A stretch of 64,000 nucleotides of DNA from Cognatundibacterium griseum (GTDB lineage Bacteria > Pseudomonadota > Gammaproteobacteria > Burkholderiales > Burkholderiaceae_D). The notes beneath the pieces are model-generated. The model did no database searches, was not told the DNA's origin, and was given only the letters and a program-made list of their open reading frames with translations. The DNA lies in assembly GCF_014284195.1 (NCBI RefSeq), contig NZ_JACOGC010000003.1, positions 186,001-250,000 on the forward strand, read 5' to 3'. The translations under genes were made by a program, and so were the position numbers. How positions within the stretch are numbered: the stretch's first letter is position 1; the number at the start of each line of letters is the position of its first letter. Shown piece by piece: positions 20,016 to 30,486 of this stretch.

Positions 20016-21161
20016 ATGAATATCGATACCGGAACAGGAGCCGAAGAGCTCGGCGAAGCGCTGATCGTCAGCGAGCTGGGATATGGCGCTGCGCATGAAA
20101 AGCAGGAAACCCATCAGACCACATGCAGCAATTGCGGAGCCGTGCTGTCGGGAGCATATTGCCATCAGTGCGGCCAGTCTGCCCATATCCACCGTTCGCT
20201 GCTGCATCTGATTGAAGAATTCCTGCACGGTCTGCTGCATTTCGATACCAAATCCTGGCGCACGCTGCCCGCCCTGATTTTCCGTCCCGGTCAGCTGACC
20301 CGCAACTATATTAACGGCCAGCGCACCCGTTATGTGTCACCGCTGGCTTTGTTTCTGTTTCTGATTTTTCTGATGTTCTTTGTCTTTTCACTGACAACTT
20401 CATCGCAGGGCGACAAGGCCAGTCTGATCAATCCTGATATGACTCGCCAGACATTACAGCAATCCGTGACTGAGCTCGACAAACAGATCAGTATCGTGCG
20501 CCAGAAACTGGCCGGACTAGAAAGCCAGAATAATGCTTCCCCGCAGACAACGGACGCGGCAAATGATTTAAAAGAAGAAAAAAGCACATTACAGAAAGAA
20601 CTGGTGATCCTGGAAAAAATCCGGAACCAACAGCAAGCGGCGACTGATCCGGCCAAAAATCAGGACTCCGGAAAATCCGGACAGCTCAGCCTCATACTGC
20701 GCGACATCGCAGAAGAAACGCCAACGCCTGTCGGTCAGTCAGGGTGGCTGAATCATCGTCTGATCCATGCCGCGGAGAATCCTGATCTGACGCTCTACAA
20801 AATGAAAAGCGCGGTTTCTAAATTCGCCTTCCTTCTGTTGCCGATTTCGTTGCCATTCATGTGGCTGTTGTTTGCCTTCAGGCGGCAATTCAGGATGTTT
20901 GACCATGCCGTTTTTTCGCTGTACTCCTTATCTTTCATGGCTTTGCTGATGATGCTGATAACCACGCTCAGCTACGCCGGACTGAAGAGTCTTGCCGCCT
21001 TGCTGTTTGTGCTGCTTCCTCCTCGGCACATGTTTATTCAATTGCGTGATGCTTATGGACTGACAACAGGCGAAGCCCTGTGGCGTACCTGCGCACTGCT
21101 GTTGGTAGCTTTCAGTTCGCTGCTGATTTATATGCTGCTGATTGCCGGTATCAGCATGTAA
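20016..21161 (+). CDS. DUF3667-type zinc-ribbon membrane protein
   Basis: 381 residues. A CxxC...CxxC zinc ribbon (CSNCG and CHQCG, about residues 35-55) is followed by a conserved membrane-proximal block (LIFRPGQLTRNYINGQR) and a first membrane helix, a long soluble coiled-coil-like region (about 130-230), then three or four more membrane helices. This architecture matches DUF3667 proteins, whose function is unknown. GGGGA five bases upstream favours the ATG at 20016 over 20010. Transcribed alone, ending at a hairpin. Confidence 0.8.
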   Translation: MNIDTGTGAEELGEALIVSELGYGAAHEKQETHQTTCSNCGAVLSGAYCHQCGQSAHIHRSLLHLIEEFLHGLLHFDTKSWRTLPALIFRPGQLTRNYINGQRTRYVSPLALFLFLIFLMFFVFSLTTSSQGDKASLINPDMTRQTLQQSVTELDKQISIVRQKLAGLESQNNASPQTTDAANDLKEEKSTLQKELVILEKIRNQQQAATDPAKNQDSGKSGQLSLILRDIAEETPTPVGQSGWLNHRLIHAAENPDLTLYKMKSAVSKFAFLLLPISLPFMWLLFAFRRQFRMFDHAVFSLYSLSFMALLMMLITTLSYAGLKSLAALLFVLLPPRHMFIQLRDAYGLTTGEALWRTCALLLVAFSSLLIYMLLIAGISM

Positions 21162-21208
21162 AAAACTCGGACGGGTAATGACCGGAAACCGGGCAGTCAA
21201 ACTAACAT

Positions 21209-21230
21209 GGGGCCTTACGGCCCCTTGTAT
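21209..21230 (+). terminator. Rho-independent terminator after the DUF3667 gene
   Basis: GGGGCC (21209-21214), loop TTAC, GGCCCC (21219-21224), then TTGTATT. The stem is strong and the T-run is interrupted. Confidence 0.6.
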
Positions 21231-21259
21231 TGTGCTCCGGCTGCAATCCCGGCCCTACC

Positions 21260-21637
21260 TCACATACTGGTATGCGTATGGATATGCAGGCGCTGCTGCT
21301 CTGCCTCCACTTTTTCCTGACAAGCGATGCAGCGTTCAGCGGTCGGTTCAGCTTCCAGACGGGCAAAGGGAATCAGCACACCGCATTCCTGACAAATATC
21401 GGCAATGTTTTCCGCCAGACGCGCCTGCGCTCTCTGCAGCGCCTGCCACTCCTCATGCTGATGCAGATATTGCGCCATCGTGTCATGGCTGATGACATCA
21501 TTGGTCACGGAGTCACCCTCGCCTGCACCGGCGTCCAGCTTGCCCGGATTATGGCGGCGCAGGTCTTCCTCAATCTGCTGCCTCATCTGTTCCAGCCGTT
21601 TTTTCAGATTTTCCTGTTGTGCATTGCTGAGACTCAT
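21260..21637 (-). CDS. DksA/TraR-family C4 zinc-finger protein
   Basis: 125 residues. An N-terminal helical hairpin (about 1-85) precedes a four-cysteine zinc finger CQECG...CIACQ (about 82-107). The family binds RNA polymerase in the secondary channel; this short form resembles the DksA-like paralogues of proteobacteria rather than the housekeeping 150-residue DksA, and the acidic tip residues typical of DksA are not clearly seen. AAGGAA before the ATG at 21637 supports the start. Confidence 0.85.
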   Translation of the reverse strand: MSLSNAQQENLKKRLEQMRQQIEEDLRRHNPGKLDAGAGEGDSVTNDVISHDTMAQYLHQHEEWQALQRAQARLAENIADICQECGVLIPFARLEAEPTAERCIACQEKVEAEQQRLHIHTHTSM

Positions 21638-21974
21638 AGTGGTTCCTTAAAATGAAGATCACAGATTCAGATTACTCCGCCAACCCGGATGAACTTTGAT
21701 TCACCGCAATGTCGCTGCTCGGTGGATGATTCACGAAAAAGGCTGCGCCGGACTGTTGCATGCTGATTGCACATCAGTATATCCCGGTGCCATTTTTAAA
21801 TTCAAATCCGTTTTTTTTTACGGATCAGTCATCGTGAAAAAAAACAGTAAACACGGATCACCATGACAGATTCTGGCAGCAACTTGGAATCAACCTGAAT
21901 GAGAAAAAACCGCATGACAACAGCATGCGGTTTTTTGTTTTTACGGATCATGCCGGCGATACCGGCAAAACCGG
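21638..21974. other. 337-base non-coding gap
   Basis: It holds the promoter region of the DksA-like gene and the terminator of the POT transporter (21904-21936). At about 21810-21845 a T9 run and an A8 run flank a short loop and could form an A/T hairpin. No gene is seen. Confidence 0.6.
21904..21936 (-). terminator. Terminator of the POT transporter gene
   Basis: AAAAAACCGCATG (21904-21916) pairs perfectly with CATGCGGTTTTTT (21924-21936) around a seven-base loop. The flanking A6/T6 runs let it work on both strands; the adjacent gene ending here is the minus-strand POT transporter. Confidence 0.88.
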
Positions 21975-23531
21975 TCAGGATGTGCGGTAGTTATTCTGCA
22001 TCTTGTAACTTCTGGCATACAGCGCAAACAGCAAGGCTGCCAGCAACGCAAATCCGGCAAAAAAGAACATCTGGAATGCCGTCACACTGATGCCGGTGGT
22101 TTTAATCTGTGCCGTGACGGCTTCGCTCTTGACGCTGGAATTCGCCAGCAACACCCACAGATTGCCGATCGTCACCGACAGATTCCAGAAGCTCATGATC
22201 ACGCCCTTCATCGCCAGCGGCGCCTGGCTGTACGCAAATTCCAGCCCGGTTGCCGAAACCAGCACCTCGCCAAAAGTGAGCAGGGCATAAGGCAGAATCT
22301 GCCAGGTAATCGCCAACGCATCACCATGATCAATCGCCAGTTGCATGAAGCCGACGACAATCCAGGCCAGTCCGGAAAAGGCAATCCCCAGTCCCATCCG
22401 GCGCAACGCGGTCAGCTCGATCCCGATTCGTTTCAGCAAAGGAAACAACACCAGATTATTGAACGGAATCAGCAACATCACCAGCATCGGATTCAGCGCC
22501 TGCATCTGGGCCGACTGAAACCAGGAAGGTTTCGTCATCAGATCCGCCTGCAATACCCAGGTCGATGCTTTCTGATCAAACAGCGACCAGAAAGGTGTCA
22601 CCAGCGCAAACACCACCAGCACCCGCAACACGGCGCGTACGCCGTCCACTGCCTCATCCGGATGTGCGCCGCGGGCGCGCTCCAGCTGCATCCACGATCC
22701 CATGCCGCCGCACCCCAGCACCATCACCAGCGCCAGACACAGTGCCGCCACGATACCGATTTGCGGAATCAGGAACAGACTGCCGCCGGCCAGAACCAGA
22801 CCCAGCACAGCCACATAAAAGCCGTTTCTGCCCTGCCCTGGCGCCGCGCTGCTGAGCGCCGTACGGACGACATTCAGGAAAGAATGCGGGTCTTTCGGTG
22901 CCAGCGGCACATAGACATATTTAGAGCGGCCAGACCAGAACACAATCGTTGCGATCAGCATCAGCAGGCCCGGAATACCGAAAGCGACACTGGCGCCAAA
23001 CTGCTTCAGGAAAATCGGCATCAGCAAGGACGCGAAAAAGGAACCGAAATTGATGATCCAGTAAAAACCGTCAAACACTTTCTGCGCCAGACTGCGGTTG
23101 CTCTGGTCAAACTGGTCACCGACAAAAGATGCCACCAGCGGCTTGATACCGCCGGAACCCAGTGCAATCAAAAATAAACCGGTGAAAAAACCATTGCGGT
23201 TATTCTCAAAAATCGCAAGACAGGCATGACCCGCGCAGTACACCAGACTCAGCCAGAACACGGTGTTGTATTTACCGAAAAAACGGTCGGCAATCCAGCC
23301 GCCCAGCAAAGGAAAGAAATACACGCCAATCACAAAAGTATGGAAAATCTCTTTCGCCATCCCTGCCCGCAGCTGCTCAGGCATGGACAGCAACAGGCTG
23401 GTAATCAGGAACGGTGTCAGGATATTGCGCATCCCGTAAAAGCTGAAACGTTCGCAGCCTTCGTTGGCAATGATGTACGGAATCTGCCGCGGCATCTTCG
23501 CCTGCGCTGGCTGTCCGGCTTCTTGAGTCAT
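21975..23531 (-). CDS. Proton-dependent oligopeptide transporter (POT/PTR2 family)
   Basis: 518 residues with about 14 membrane segments. The N-terminal ANEGCERFSFYGMRNIL contains the ExxERFxYYG signature that couples protons to peptide uptake, and GSGGIKPLVASFVGDQF is the PTR2 motif in helix 5. It should import di- and tripeptides. The ATG at 23531 has GGAGAG upstream; an open frame back to 23609 has no support. Confidence 0.92.
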   Translation of the reverse strand: MTQEAGQPAQAKMPRQIPYIIANEGCERFSFYGMRNILTPFLITSLLLSMPEQLRAGMAKEIFHTFVIGVYFFPLLGGWIADRFFGKYNTVFWLSLVYCAGHACLAIFENNRNGFFTGLFLIALGSGGIKPLVASFVGDQFDQSNRSLAQKVFDGFYWIINFGSFFASLLMPIFLKQFGASVAFGIPGLLMLIATIVFWSGRSKYVYVPLAPKDPHSFLNVVRTALSSAAPGQGRNGFYVAVLGLVLAGGSLFLIPQIGIVAALCLALVMVLGCGGMGSWMQLERARGAHPDEAVDGVRAVLRVLVVFALVTPFWSLFDQKASTWVLQADLMTKPSWFQSAQMQALNPMLVMLLIPFNNLVLFPLLKRIGIELTALRRMGLGIAFSGLAWIVVGFMQLAIDHGDALAITWQILPYALLTFGEVLVSATGLEFAYSQAPLAMKGVIMSFWNLSVTIGNLWVLLANSSVKSEAVTAQIKTTGISVTAFQMFFFAGFALLAALLFALYARSYKMQNNYRTS

Positions 23532-23748
23532 GAGTCTCTCCAGTTCAATTGTTGTTGTGATTAAAATGAATAAACGGCCCGGATAAAGGCCGTTATGAAT
23601 GGAAATCATCGTTTGTAACGGTTTGTCACAGAACGGTCACCGCAGTATCCTGATTTGAAACCGGCAAGTCAAGCATGCCCCGTCCACCGGTTGTTGCAGC
23701 GTTCTCAGACCGGTTTATAGCATCTGCCGGAGAACGCTGCCGCAGGCA

Positions 23749-26700
23749 TCAGCGGCGTTTTGAGCGCAGCCAGCCTGCAAAACGGAAGGGAAGGCGGAAC
23801 AGGAAACGGATTAACAAGAAAGTGAGTATGGCCTCTGCGAACGTCAGCACAAAAGCAATCACCGTATTCCAGCGGGCGTCACGCCGGAGGAATTTGGCCT
23901 TCATCCTGTCATAGTTGATTTCTATGCTGTCGTAGAAAGTCGGTACCACCAGCAGCGTCAGCAAAGTTGACGTCACCGTTCCGCCAATAATGGCAATGGC
24001 CAGCGGACGATAAAACTCACCACCCTCACCCAAACCGATCGCCACCGGCAACATACCGGCGATTAGCGCAAACGTGGTCATCAGGATAGGACGCAGGCGC
24101 TTGCGACCGGCATACATGAGTGCATCTTCCCGGTCAAAGCCTTCGCGTTCGCGCTCGCGGGCGCAGTCAAGCAGCAGGATTGCATTCTTGGCGACCAGCC
24201 CCATCAGCATAATGATGCCGATAAAACTCATCAGGTTCAGCGTGCCATGTGTCAGCAACAGCGCCAGCACCACACCGATCAGACTCAGCGGCAACGACAG
24301 CATGACGGCCACCGGTGCGGTGAATGAGCCAAACTGCATGACCAGAATCAGATACATCAGCCCGATTCCCATGACCAGCGCAATCGCCATTTCCGAAAAC
24401 AGTTCTTTCTGCGAGCGCGCCGCACCACCAAGCTCGAGTGCATAACCGGTCGGGAAGTTGATCGACTTGGCCAGCGCCAGCGCATCTGAGGTGACTTCGC
24501 CGGAAGAGCGTCCCTGCGCGTTGGCAGACACCGCAATCATGCGCTTGCCGTCAAAATGCTGAATCTGTGACGGTCCCTTGCCCATCGTGATTCTGGCAAT
24601 CTGCTCCAGCGGCACCATTTTGTCACTGCCGGTCACCGAAATCGGCAGACGCTCGATGTTTTCCAGATTGACCCGGTCTTCCGGCTGCAAGCGAACCGCC
24701 ACATCACGCGCCTCGCCGGTCGGATCGACCCAGTCGCCCACTTCGACACCGGCAAATGCCACCCGCAATGCCTGCGCCGCATCATTGACCGAGATACCGA
24801 GCGAATTCGCCAGGCCGCGATCCATCTCTATCTGGAGTTCATCTTTCGGTTCCTGTTCCGACAAACCGACATCCACCGCCCCCGGGACTTTCCTGAGTTT
24901 CTCCATGAAATCATTGGCGATCTCCAGCAGCTTGCGGGCATCCGGTCCGGAGAACTGAATCTGAACCGGCTTGCCGCCGCCGTTATTCAGGTCGTCCTGC
25001 ACCACATATTCGGCACCGATGATTTGCGCCACCAGCTGCCGCAGCTCGACCGCAATTTCTGCCGCAGAACGCTTGCGCTCGGTACTCTTGCCGATATCCA
25101 CGTACACCCGGCCGCCGCTGAGGTTGACGGTGCTGTTGGTCGCCTTGGTTTCGGATATGGTGCGCGCCAGTTCTGCCGCTTTCTCGACTTTCAGCCGCGA
25201 ATATTCGAGGCTGGAACTCGATGGCGTGCGGACATTCACCAGCAGGGAGCCGTTATCCGCAGCCGGTAAAAAGCTCGAACCGCCCAGCGTCGCGTGTAAA
25301 ACAAGCGCACCGACAAAAGACGCACCGGCGATCACTGCCATCCAGACCCGGTGATGCAGCGCCCACGCAATCACGTGACCATAGCGGTCGGACTGATGAT
25401 CAAACCAGGCGTTGAATTTTGCCAGCCAGCGGCTGATGCCTTTTTTCGGCTGTTCGTGATGACCCGGAGGATCACCCCAATAAGCCGACAGCATCGGGTC
25501 CAGTGTGAAGGAGATGAACAAGCTCACCAGTACCGAGCTGGCGACTGTCAATGCAAACGGACGGAACCATTCGCCCGAAATGCCGGGCATGAACGCCACC
25601 GGAATAAACACGGCAATAATCGAAAACGTGGTCGCCGCCACCGCCAGACCGATTTCCCTGGTGCCGTTGCTGGCGGCCGTTTTACGGTCCACACCCATTT
25701 CCATGTGACGGACAATATTTTCACGCACCACGATCGCATCATCAATCAGCACACCGATAGCCAGCGACAGGCCGAGCAGCGTCATGAAATTCAGCGTGAA
25801 GCCGGACAACCAGATTGCGATAAATGCAGCCACCACCGAAGTCGGCAGACTCAGCGCGGTAATCAGGGTCGAGCGCCACGAGTTCAGGAACACGTACACC
25901 ACAAAAATCGTCAGCACTGCACCGAAAATCAGGGATTCAATCACGTTATCCAGGCTGCTCTCCGCATCCTTGCCGCCATCCTGTGTGATTTCCATGGTCG
26001 TGCCGGCCGGCAGCGTTTTATTGATTTCCGCCACCATCGTGCGCACCCGGTTTGCCACCGAAACCGTGCTGGCATCGCGTGAACGGGTAATGGATATCCC
26101 GACGTTCGGATGACCGTTACGCATGCTGAAACCGCTGATTTCAGCAAAACCGTCTGCCGTATCCGCGACCTGCGCCAGACGGATCACTTCATTGCCGCGC
26201 CGCTTGATGACGATGGCCTTGAATTCTTCCGGCGACTCAATCCGTCCGATCAGGCGAATACTCTGTTCATTCAGCGGGCCTTTGACCTTGCCAACCGGTG
26301 CCGTGGTATTCTGGTTTTTCAGCGCAGTCACCACCTCTGCCACAGAAACATTGTATTCACGCAGCTTCTGCGCATTCAGCAGTACACTGAGTTCCCGTTT
26401 CAGCGAACCGTTTACACTCACGGTCGCCACGCCATCGATGCTACGGAATTTGTCCGAAAACTCATCTTCGGCTTTGCGTGAAATCTCGGCATGTGTCAGT
26501 GTGCTGGAGGACAGCGCAATCTGCATGATAGGCTGTGCCGACGGGTCTATCCGCTGCAGCACCGGTTCGCGCATTTCCACCGGCAATTTATAGCGGACGG
26601 CAGCAATCGCATTCCTGACCTCATCCGAGGCCTCGACCATATTTTTATTGAAATTAAAAAAGATGACGATGCTGGCACTACCCTCATAAGCAGTGGAACT

Positions 26701-26940
26701 GAGTTTATCCACACCGGAAATGCTTTGCAGGGATTTTTCAATACGGTTGATAATTTCCCGTTCCACGGTCTCCGGCGACGCGCCCGGATAAGGCACGCTG
26801 ACGACCAGCAAAGGCTGATCGACATCGGGAATCTGATTCACCTTGAGTTTTTTAAGCGCCAGCAAACCCAGAGCCATGAGCGCGATGATGATCACGATCA
26901 TCGCAATCGGGCGCTTGATACTGAAGTCGGAAAGGAACAT
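23749..26940 (-). CDS. RND efflux pump inner-membrane protein (HAE1-like)
   Basis: 1063 residues, usual length for an AcrB/MexB-type trimer subunit with 12 membrane helices and two large periplasmic loops. It begins with [16 protein letters not shown] and has the helix-4 pair [11 protein letters not shown] (proton relay Asp-Asp) and [10 protein letters not shown] (relay Lys). The C-terminal cytoplasmic tail is Arg/Lys-rich. It sits three bases after the adaptor gene in one operon; no outer-membrane channel gene is present, so a shared TolC-like protein is likely needed. Whether it exports drugs or metabolites cannot be decided. Confidence 0.93.
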   Translation of the reverse strand: MFLSDFSIKRPIAMIVIIIALMALGLLALKKLKVNQIPDVDQPLLVVSVPYPGASPETVEREIINRIEKSLQSISGVDKLSSTAYEGSASIVIFFNFNKNMVEASDEVRNAIAAVRYKLPVEMREPVLQRIDPSAQPIMQIALSSSTLTHAEISRKAEDEFSDKFRSIDGVATVSVNGSLKRELSVLLNAQKLREYNVSVAEVVTALKNQNTTAPVGKVKGPLNEQSIRLIGRIESPEEFKAIVIKRRGNEVIRLAQVADTADGFAEISGFSMRNGHPNVGISITRSRDASTVSVANRVRTMVAEINKTLPAGTTMEITQDGGKDAESSLDNVIESLIFGAVLTIFVVYVFLNSWRSTLITALSLPTSVVAAFIAIWLSGFTLNFMTLLGLSLAIGVLIDDAIVVRENIVRHMEMGVDRKTAASNGTREIGLAVAATTFSIIAVFIPVAFMPGISGEWFRPFALTVASSVLVSLFISFTLDPMLSAYWGDPPGHHEQPKKGISRWLAKFNAWFDHQSDRYGHVIAWALHHRVWMAVIAGASFVGALVLHATLGGSSFLPAADNGSLLVNVRTPSSSSLEYSRLKVEKAAELARTISETKATNSTVNLSGGRVYVDIGKSTERKRSAAEIAVELRQLVAQIIGAEYVVQDDLNNGGGKPVQIQFSGPDARKLLEIANDFMEKLRKVPGAVDVGLSEQEPKDELQIEMDRGLANSLGISVNDAAQALRVAFAGVEVGDWVDPTGEARDVAVRLQPEDRVNLENIERLPISVTGSDKMVPLEQIARITMGKGPSQIQHFDGKRMIAVSANAQGRSSGEVTSDALALAKSINFPTGYALELGGAARSQKELFSEMAIALVMGIGLMYLILVMQFGSFTAPVAVMLSLPLSLIGVVLALLLTHGTLNLMSFIGIIMLMGLVAKNAILLLDCAREREREGFDREDALMYAGRKRLRPILMTTFALIAGMLPVAIGLGEGGEFYRPLAIAIIGGTVTSTLLTLLVVPTFYDSIEINYDRMKAKFLRRDARWNTVIAFVLTFAEAILTFLLIRFLFRLPFRFAGWLRSKRR

Positions 26941-26943
26941 GGC

Positions 26944-28116
26944 TTATTTTCCTGCTGGTGCCGGTATGGCAGAGGTGGAAGCGGCGCTGGCCGCGGCTGA
27001 CGCCGCAGCAGTCGCTCCGGCCGATGCCACCATCTGCACTTTCTGGCCGTCTTTTAATGTGGACAACGGATTACTGATCACCTGATCACCATTGTTCAAG
27101 CCGCTGCGCACCGCATAGTCGCCGCGACGGGCATCGCGCTGACCGATGACGACAGAAACCTTGTGCAGCACGCCGTCCCTGATCCGCCAGGCATAGGCTT
27201 TATCGCCATCACGGATCAGCGCAGAACCGGGAATCATCAGGGTTTCGGCAGAGGCGGCCTCAATCATTCCTTCTGCAAACAAACCGGAAACCCGTGGCTG
27301 GACGCTGCCTTCCGCAAAGTTCACCAGTACCTCCACCTGCCGGGTAGTGGCATTCGCTGCCAGATCAACCCGCTTCACTTTTCCGTTGAACTCCTGATTG
27401 CCGTAACCGTTGATCCGGAACCGTACTGTCTGCCCGATTTTGACGCTGGTCACTTTATCGGCAGAGACCAGCCCCTCGAAACGCATGCTGGCAGGATCAA
27501 TGACTTTCACCAGTTCTTTTCCGATCTGGGCCGTGTCTCCGGCAGAAACCTTGCGTTCACTGACGACGCCATCAAATGGCGCCCGCACTTCGGTACGCTG
27601 CAATTGCTGGCGCGCCTGAACGGTGCGGGCCTTTGCTGCGACCAGGTCGCTTTGCGTATTATTCCGGCGGATTTCCGCATCTTCCAGCTGCTGTGTCGAA
27701 GCCATGCCGGAAGCGCGCAGGGTTTTCAGGCGCTGCATCTGGCGTTCCGCCTGATCGTAGGTCTGCAACGCGGCACGTTCTGCTTCCAGTGCAGAATTCA
27801 GACTGTCCTTGATCGAAGTGTCATCCAGCCGGACCAGCAGATCACCGCGCCTGACGGATTCTCCGTTTTCCTTCAATACCTGCAGTACCACCGATGAAAT
27901 TTCGGAACGCAGGTCGGCCTTGCGCTCAGGCTGAATCGAGCCGTTGATGACCGGACCGGAAGCCAGTGCATTGCTGCTGACCGTGGACAAATCTTCCTTG
28001 GTGATCATGAGCGGTTTTTCAGCTGCCGCCGAAGTTTTGGCCTGATCAGCCGGCTTTTTACTGCAGCCACTCATGACAAGTGCAATGCATACTACGATTA
28101 AACTAAGTCGCAACAT
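26944..28116 (-). CDS. RND periplasmic adaptor lipoprotein (MFP)
   Basis: 390 residues. The N-terminus MLRLSLIVVCIALVMSGC is a lipoprotein signal with lipobox LVMSGC. It is followed by a lipoyl/barrel-sandwich half, an alpha-hairpin (about 105-175), a second lipoyl half with RAPFDGVVSERKVSAGD, a beta-barrel and an Ala-rich C-terminal tail of about 25 residues. It links the RND pump to an outer-membrane channel. The ATG at 28116 has GGAG upstream and starts the lipoprotein signal; longer starts would bury it. Confidence 0.92.
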   Translation of the reverse strand: MLRLSLIVVCIALVMSGCSKKPADQAKTSAAAEKPLMITKEDLSTVSSNALASGPVINGSIQPERKADLRSEISSVVLQVLKENGESVRRGDLLVRLDDTSIKDSLNSALEAERAALQTYDQAERQMQRLKTLRASGMASTQQLEDAEIRRNNTQSDLVAAKARTVQARQQLQRTEVRAPFDGVVSERKVSAGDTAQIGKELVKVIDPASMRFEGLVSADKVTSVKIGQTVRFRINGYGNQEFNGKVKRVDLAANATTRQVEVLVNFAEGSVQPRVSGLFAEGMIEAASAETLMIPGSALIRDGDKAYAWRIRDGVLHKVSVVIGQRDARRGDYAVRSGLNNGDQVISNPLSTLKDGQKVQMVASAGATAAASAAASAASTSAIPAPAGK

Positions 28117-28308
28117 AGACAATCTCCGGATAGCTCGATTCTGGGAAGGCCGCTTCGACATTAAAAACTGACAAAAGTTGCAGATGGCTCTCATCTGTCC
28201 GCTTTCAGGTCAGTCTGTTAATGGGAACAGACCATAGTCGGTCAGTATCCATGACGTCGAAAGCACTTGTCAATCAGACATTTTATTTTGTCGTGTGCGG
28301 CATCACCC

Positions 28309-28340
28309 TTGCAATTCCGGTGCAAGTCCGTTAGTCTCCG
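28309..28340 (+). promoter_or_regulatory. Short segment resembling part of a cobalamin riboswitch core
   Basis: CCGGTGCAAGTCCG (28317-28330) matches the conserved core wording seen in B12 riboswitches and is flanked by TTGCA/TGCAA, but the downstream CCCGCAACTGT element and the B12 box are not found. It lies about 40 bases before the hydrolase start. It may be a remnant or chance. Confidence 0.2.
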
Positions 28341-28367
28341 CCCTCCTTTGCTTTTCCGTATTCTGTT

Positions 28368-29018
28368 GTGTCAGCATCCAGCCAAATCAGCTCCCGCGCA
28401 AGCGAGCACTCTCCTTCACGTCCAGCCGCATTGATCGTGACCGACGTCTTCGGCCATACCCCCGCAATCGACAGCCTGGCCAGACAGCTGGCTGTGGATG
28501 CCACGATTATTTCGCCATTTGCCGATCCTGCCCGGCAATTCCGTTCCGAGCAGGAGGCGTATCAGGCGTTTATCGCTGGCGGAGGGATCGCCCGCTATAC
28601 GGAAAAAATCACCCATGTCCTGGAGCATGCGGCGATACCGTTTCAGTTAGCGCTGGGTTTCAGCGCGGGCGCCAGTGCATTGTGGCTGTCCGTCGCAGAA
28701 AGCCCGGAAAACAACGTCAATGCAAACATTCCCGGCATACGTAATGCCGTGTTGTTTTATGGCTCCCGCATCCGCGAATACCGCATGTTGCGTCCGACCT
28801 GTCCGGTGCGCCTGATTTTTGCCGAACAGGAGGCCGCATTTGAACCGGCGGGACTGGTACAGGATTTACGTCAACGCGGACACACCGCAGAGATCCGCCC
28901 CGGCAGCAAGCACGGCTTTATGAATGCGTATTCCCGCGGATATTGTGTTCAGTCCTATACCCGTTATCTGGATGAATTGTCCGCCATGCTGCATCCGTCC
29001 ATGCACCGTGCAGCCTGA
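28368..29018 (+). CDS. Dienelactone-hydrolase-like alpha/beta hydrolase
   Basis: 216 residues with a GTG start at 28368. The nucleophile elbow reads LGFSAGAS (Ser instead of the Cys of true dienelactone hydrolases), the acid may be the Glu pair in IFAEQEAAF, and the His is in GSKHGFMN near the C-terminus. Substrate unknown. The start is uncertain because no good ribosome site is visible; no ATG alternative keeps the first strand (LIVTDVFGHT). Confidence 0.72.
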   Translation: MSASSQISSRASEHSPSRPAALIVTDVFGHTPAIDSLARQLAVDATIISPFADPARQFRSEQEAYQAFIAGGGIARYTEKITHVLEHAAIPFQLALGFSAGASALWLSVAESPENNVNANIPGIRNAVLFYGSRIREYRMLRPTCPVRLIFAEQEAAFEPAGLVQDLRQRGHTAEIRPGSKHGFMNAYSRGYCVQSYTRYLDELSAMLHPSMHRAA

Positions 29019-29263
29019 TCCTCGGCGTTGCATGGCGCCATCACAATAAAGGCGCCGGATTTGAGTAAACAGACCTCCCTCACTTATACTCTGCTCCGCG
29101 TGACACAATCACCGCCCCATGCCTGCGGCGGCCAAACCGGCCAGCGTGGAAAGTTTGTAATCGCACGACCCCGTTTTAACTTTTCTTATTAACATTTTTT
29201 GCAGACCGATGATTCAGCCTTATCCGGCGTTGTGAATCACTGTTGCTGCGCGGAGCCATAAGC

Positions 29264-30295
29264 ATGACCGCTTTCGTATTCAATGAAATCAATTTTGACA
29301 ACCATGAACAGGTTGTCTTCGCTTCAGAGGCCAAATCCGGCTTAAAAGCCATCATCGCCGTACACAATACCCAACTCGGCCCGGCCATGGGCGGCTGCCG
29401 CATGTGGAATTACGCCAGCGAAGCCGAAGCCGTGCGCGACGTATTGCGCCTGTCGCGTGGCATGACATATAAAAACGCAGTTGCCGGACTGCCCATCGGC
29501 GGCGGCAAGAGCGTGATTATCGGCAACCCGAAAACCGATAAAACACCTGCGCTGTTTGAAGCACTGGGCGAAGCGCTGGAGCGTCTGGGCGGCCGCTACG
29601 TCACCGCCGAAGATGTCGGCACCAGCCCCGCCGATATGGCGAACGTTGCGCTGAAAACAAACTATGTGGCAGGACTGGGAGACCGCGGCGACCCGTCACC
29701 ATTCACCGCACTGGGCTGCTTTGTCGGCGCACAGGCAGCTGTCCGGCATCAGTTCGGACGTGACAGCTTCGACGGCCTGACTGTCGCGCTGCAAGGTCTG
29801 GGACATGTCGGCTACGATTATGCGCGCCGCCTGAAAGAAGCTGGCGCCAGACTGATTGTGTCAGACATCGATCAGGCTGCACTGGCTCGCGCACAAGCAG
29901 AACTGGGTGCCGAAGTCGTCGCCACCGACGCCATTTACGATGTGCAGGCAGACATCTATGCACCTTGCGCGCTGGGTGCCACCGTGAACCCAGAAACACT
30001 GTCGCGGCTGAAAGTGAAAATCATTGCCGGCGCTGCCAATAATCAGCTCGCCACACCGGAAATGGGTATCGCCTGCCGTGAACAAGGTATCCTCTATGCG
30101 CCGGATTTTGTGATTAACGCCGGCGGCATCATCAAGGTATGTTACGAATACCTGAACACGCCGGAAACAGGTCTGGACGCCCATGTACGCCGCATCGGCG
30201 AGACCCTGGCTGAAGTATTCGCGCAGGCGGATGCAGACCGCTTGCCAACCAGCGTCGTGGCCGACCGCATTGCCGAAGCGCGGTTCAAAAAATAA
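29264..30295 (+). CDS. Leucine dehydrogenase family protein (Glu/Leu/Phe/Val dehydrogenase)
   Basis: 343 residues. The N-terminal catalytic domain has GPAMGGCRMW, the catalytic Lys in LSRGMTYKNAVAGLPIGGGKS, and an NAD domain with GLGHVGYDYA. It would reversibly deaminate branched-chain or aromatic amino acids. Size and motifs fit leucine dehydrogenase rather than the larger glutamate dehydrogenase. ATG at 29264 with GGAG upstream. Single gene followed by a terminator. Confidence 0.9.
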   Translation: MTAFVFNEINFDNHEQVVFASEAKSGLKAIIAVHNTQLGPAMGGCRMWNYASEAEAVRDVLRLSRGMTYKNAVAGLPIGGGKSVIIGNPKTDKTPALFEALGEALERLGGRYVTAEDVGTSPADMANVALKTNYVAGLGDRGDPSPFTALGCFVGAQAAVRHQFGRDSFDGLTVALQGLGHVGYDYARRLKEAGARLIVSDIDQAALARAQAELGAEVVATDAIYDVQADIYAPCALGATVNPETLSRLKVKIIAGAANNQLATPEMGIACREQGILYAPDFVINAGGIIKVCYEYLNTPETGLDAHVRRIGETLAEVFAQADADRLPTSVVADRIAEARFKK

Positions 30296-30321
30296 TCCCC
30301 GCCTTTTGTTGTCCTGCTCAG

Positions 30322-30348
30322 GCCGTCCGGCATCCGGGCGGCTTTTTT
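30322..30348 (+). terminator. Rho-independent terminator after leucine dehydrogenase gene
   Basis: GCCGTCCGG (30322-30330), loop CAT, CCGGGCGGC (30334-30342), then six T. One G-T mismatch pairs as G-U in RNA. Confidence 0.88.
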
Positions 30349-30486
30349 CATTTCACCATCAGCAGTTTCATAGTCAGACGGTTGCCGGAGGATATTCAGC
30401 ATCCAGAATGCAGTAGTATTTTTTATTTAACTTGTTATGATATTCACTTCAGCCGGCATCAGCAGGCAATCTGCAAAGGATCAGTG

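Noticed and set aside
21142..21655. Plus-strand frames after the DUF3667 gene
   Set aside because: They cross a terminator and lie opposite the DksA/TraR-like gene with its clear four-cysteine finger.
22326..23177. 283-codon plus-strand frame
   Set aside because: Antisense to the POT transporter and extremely rich in His, Gln and Arg, as expected of an antisense frame to a membrane protein.
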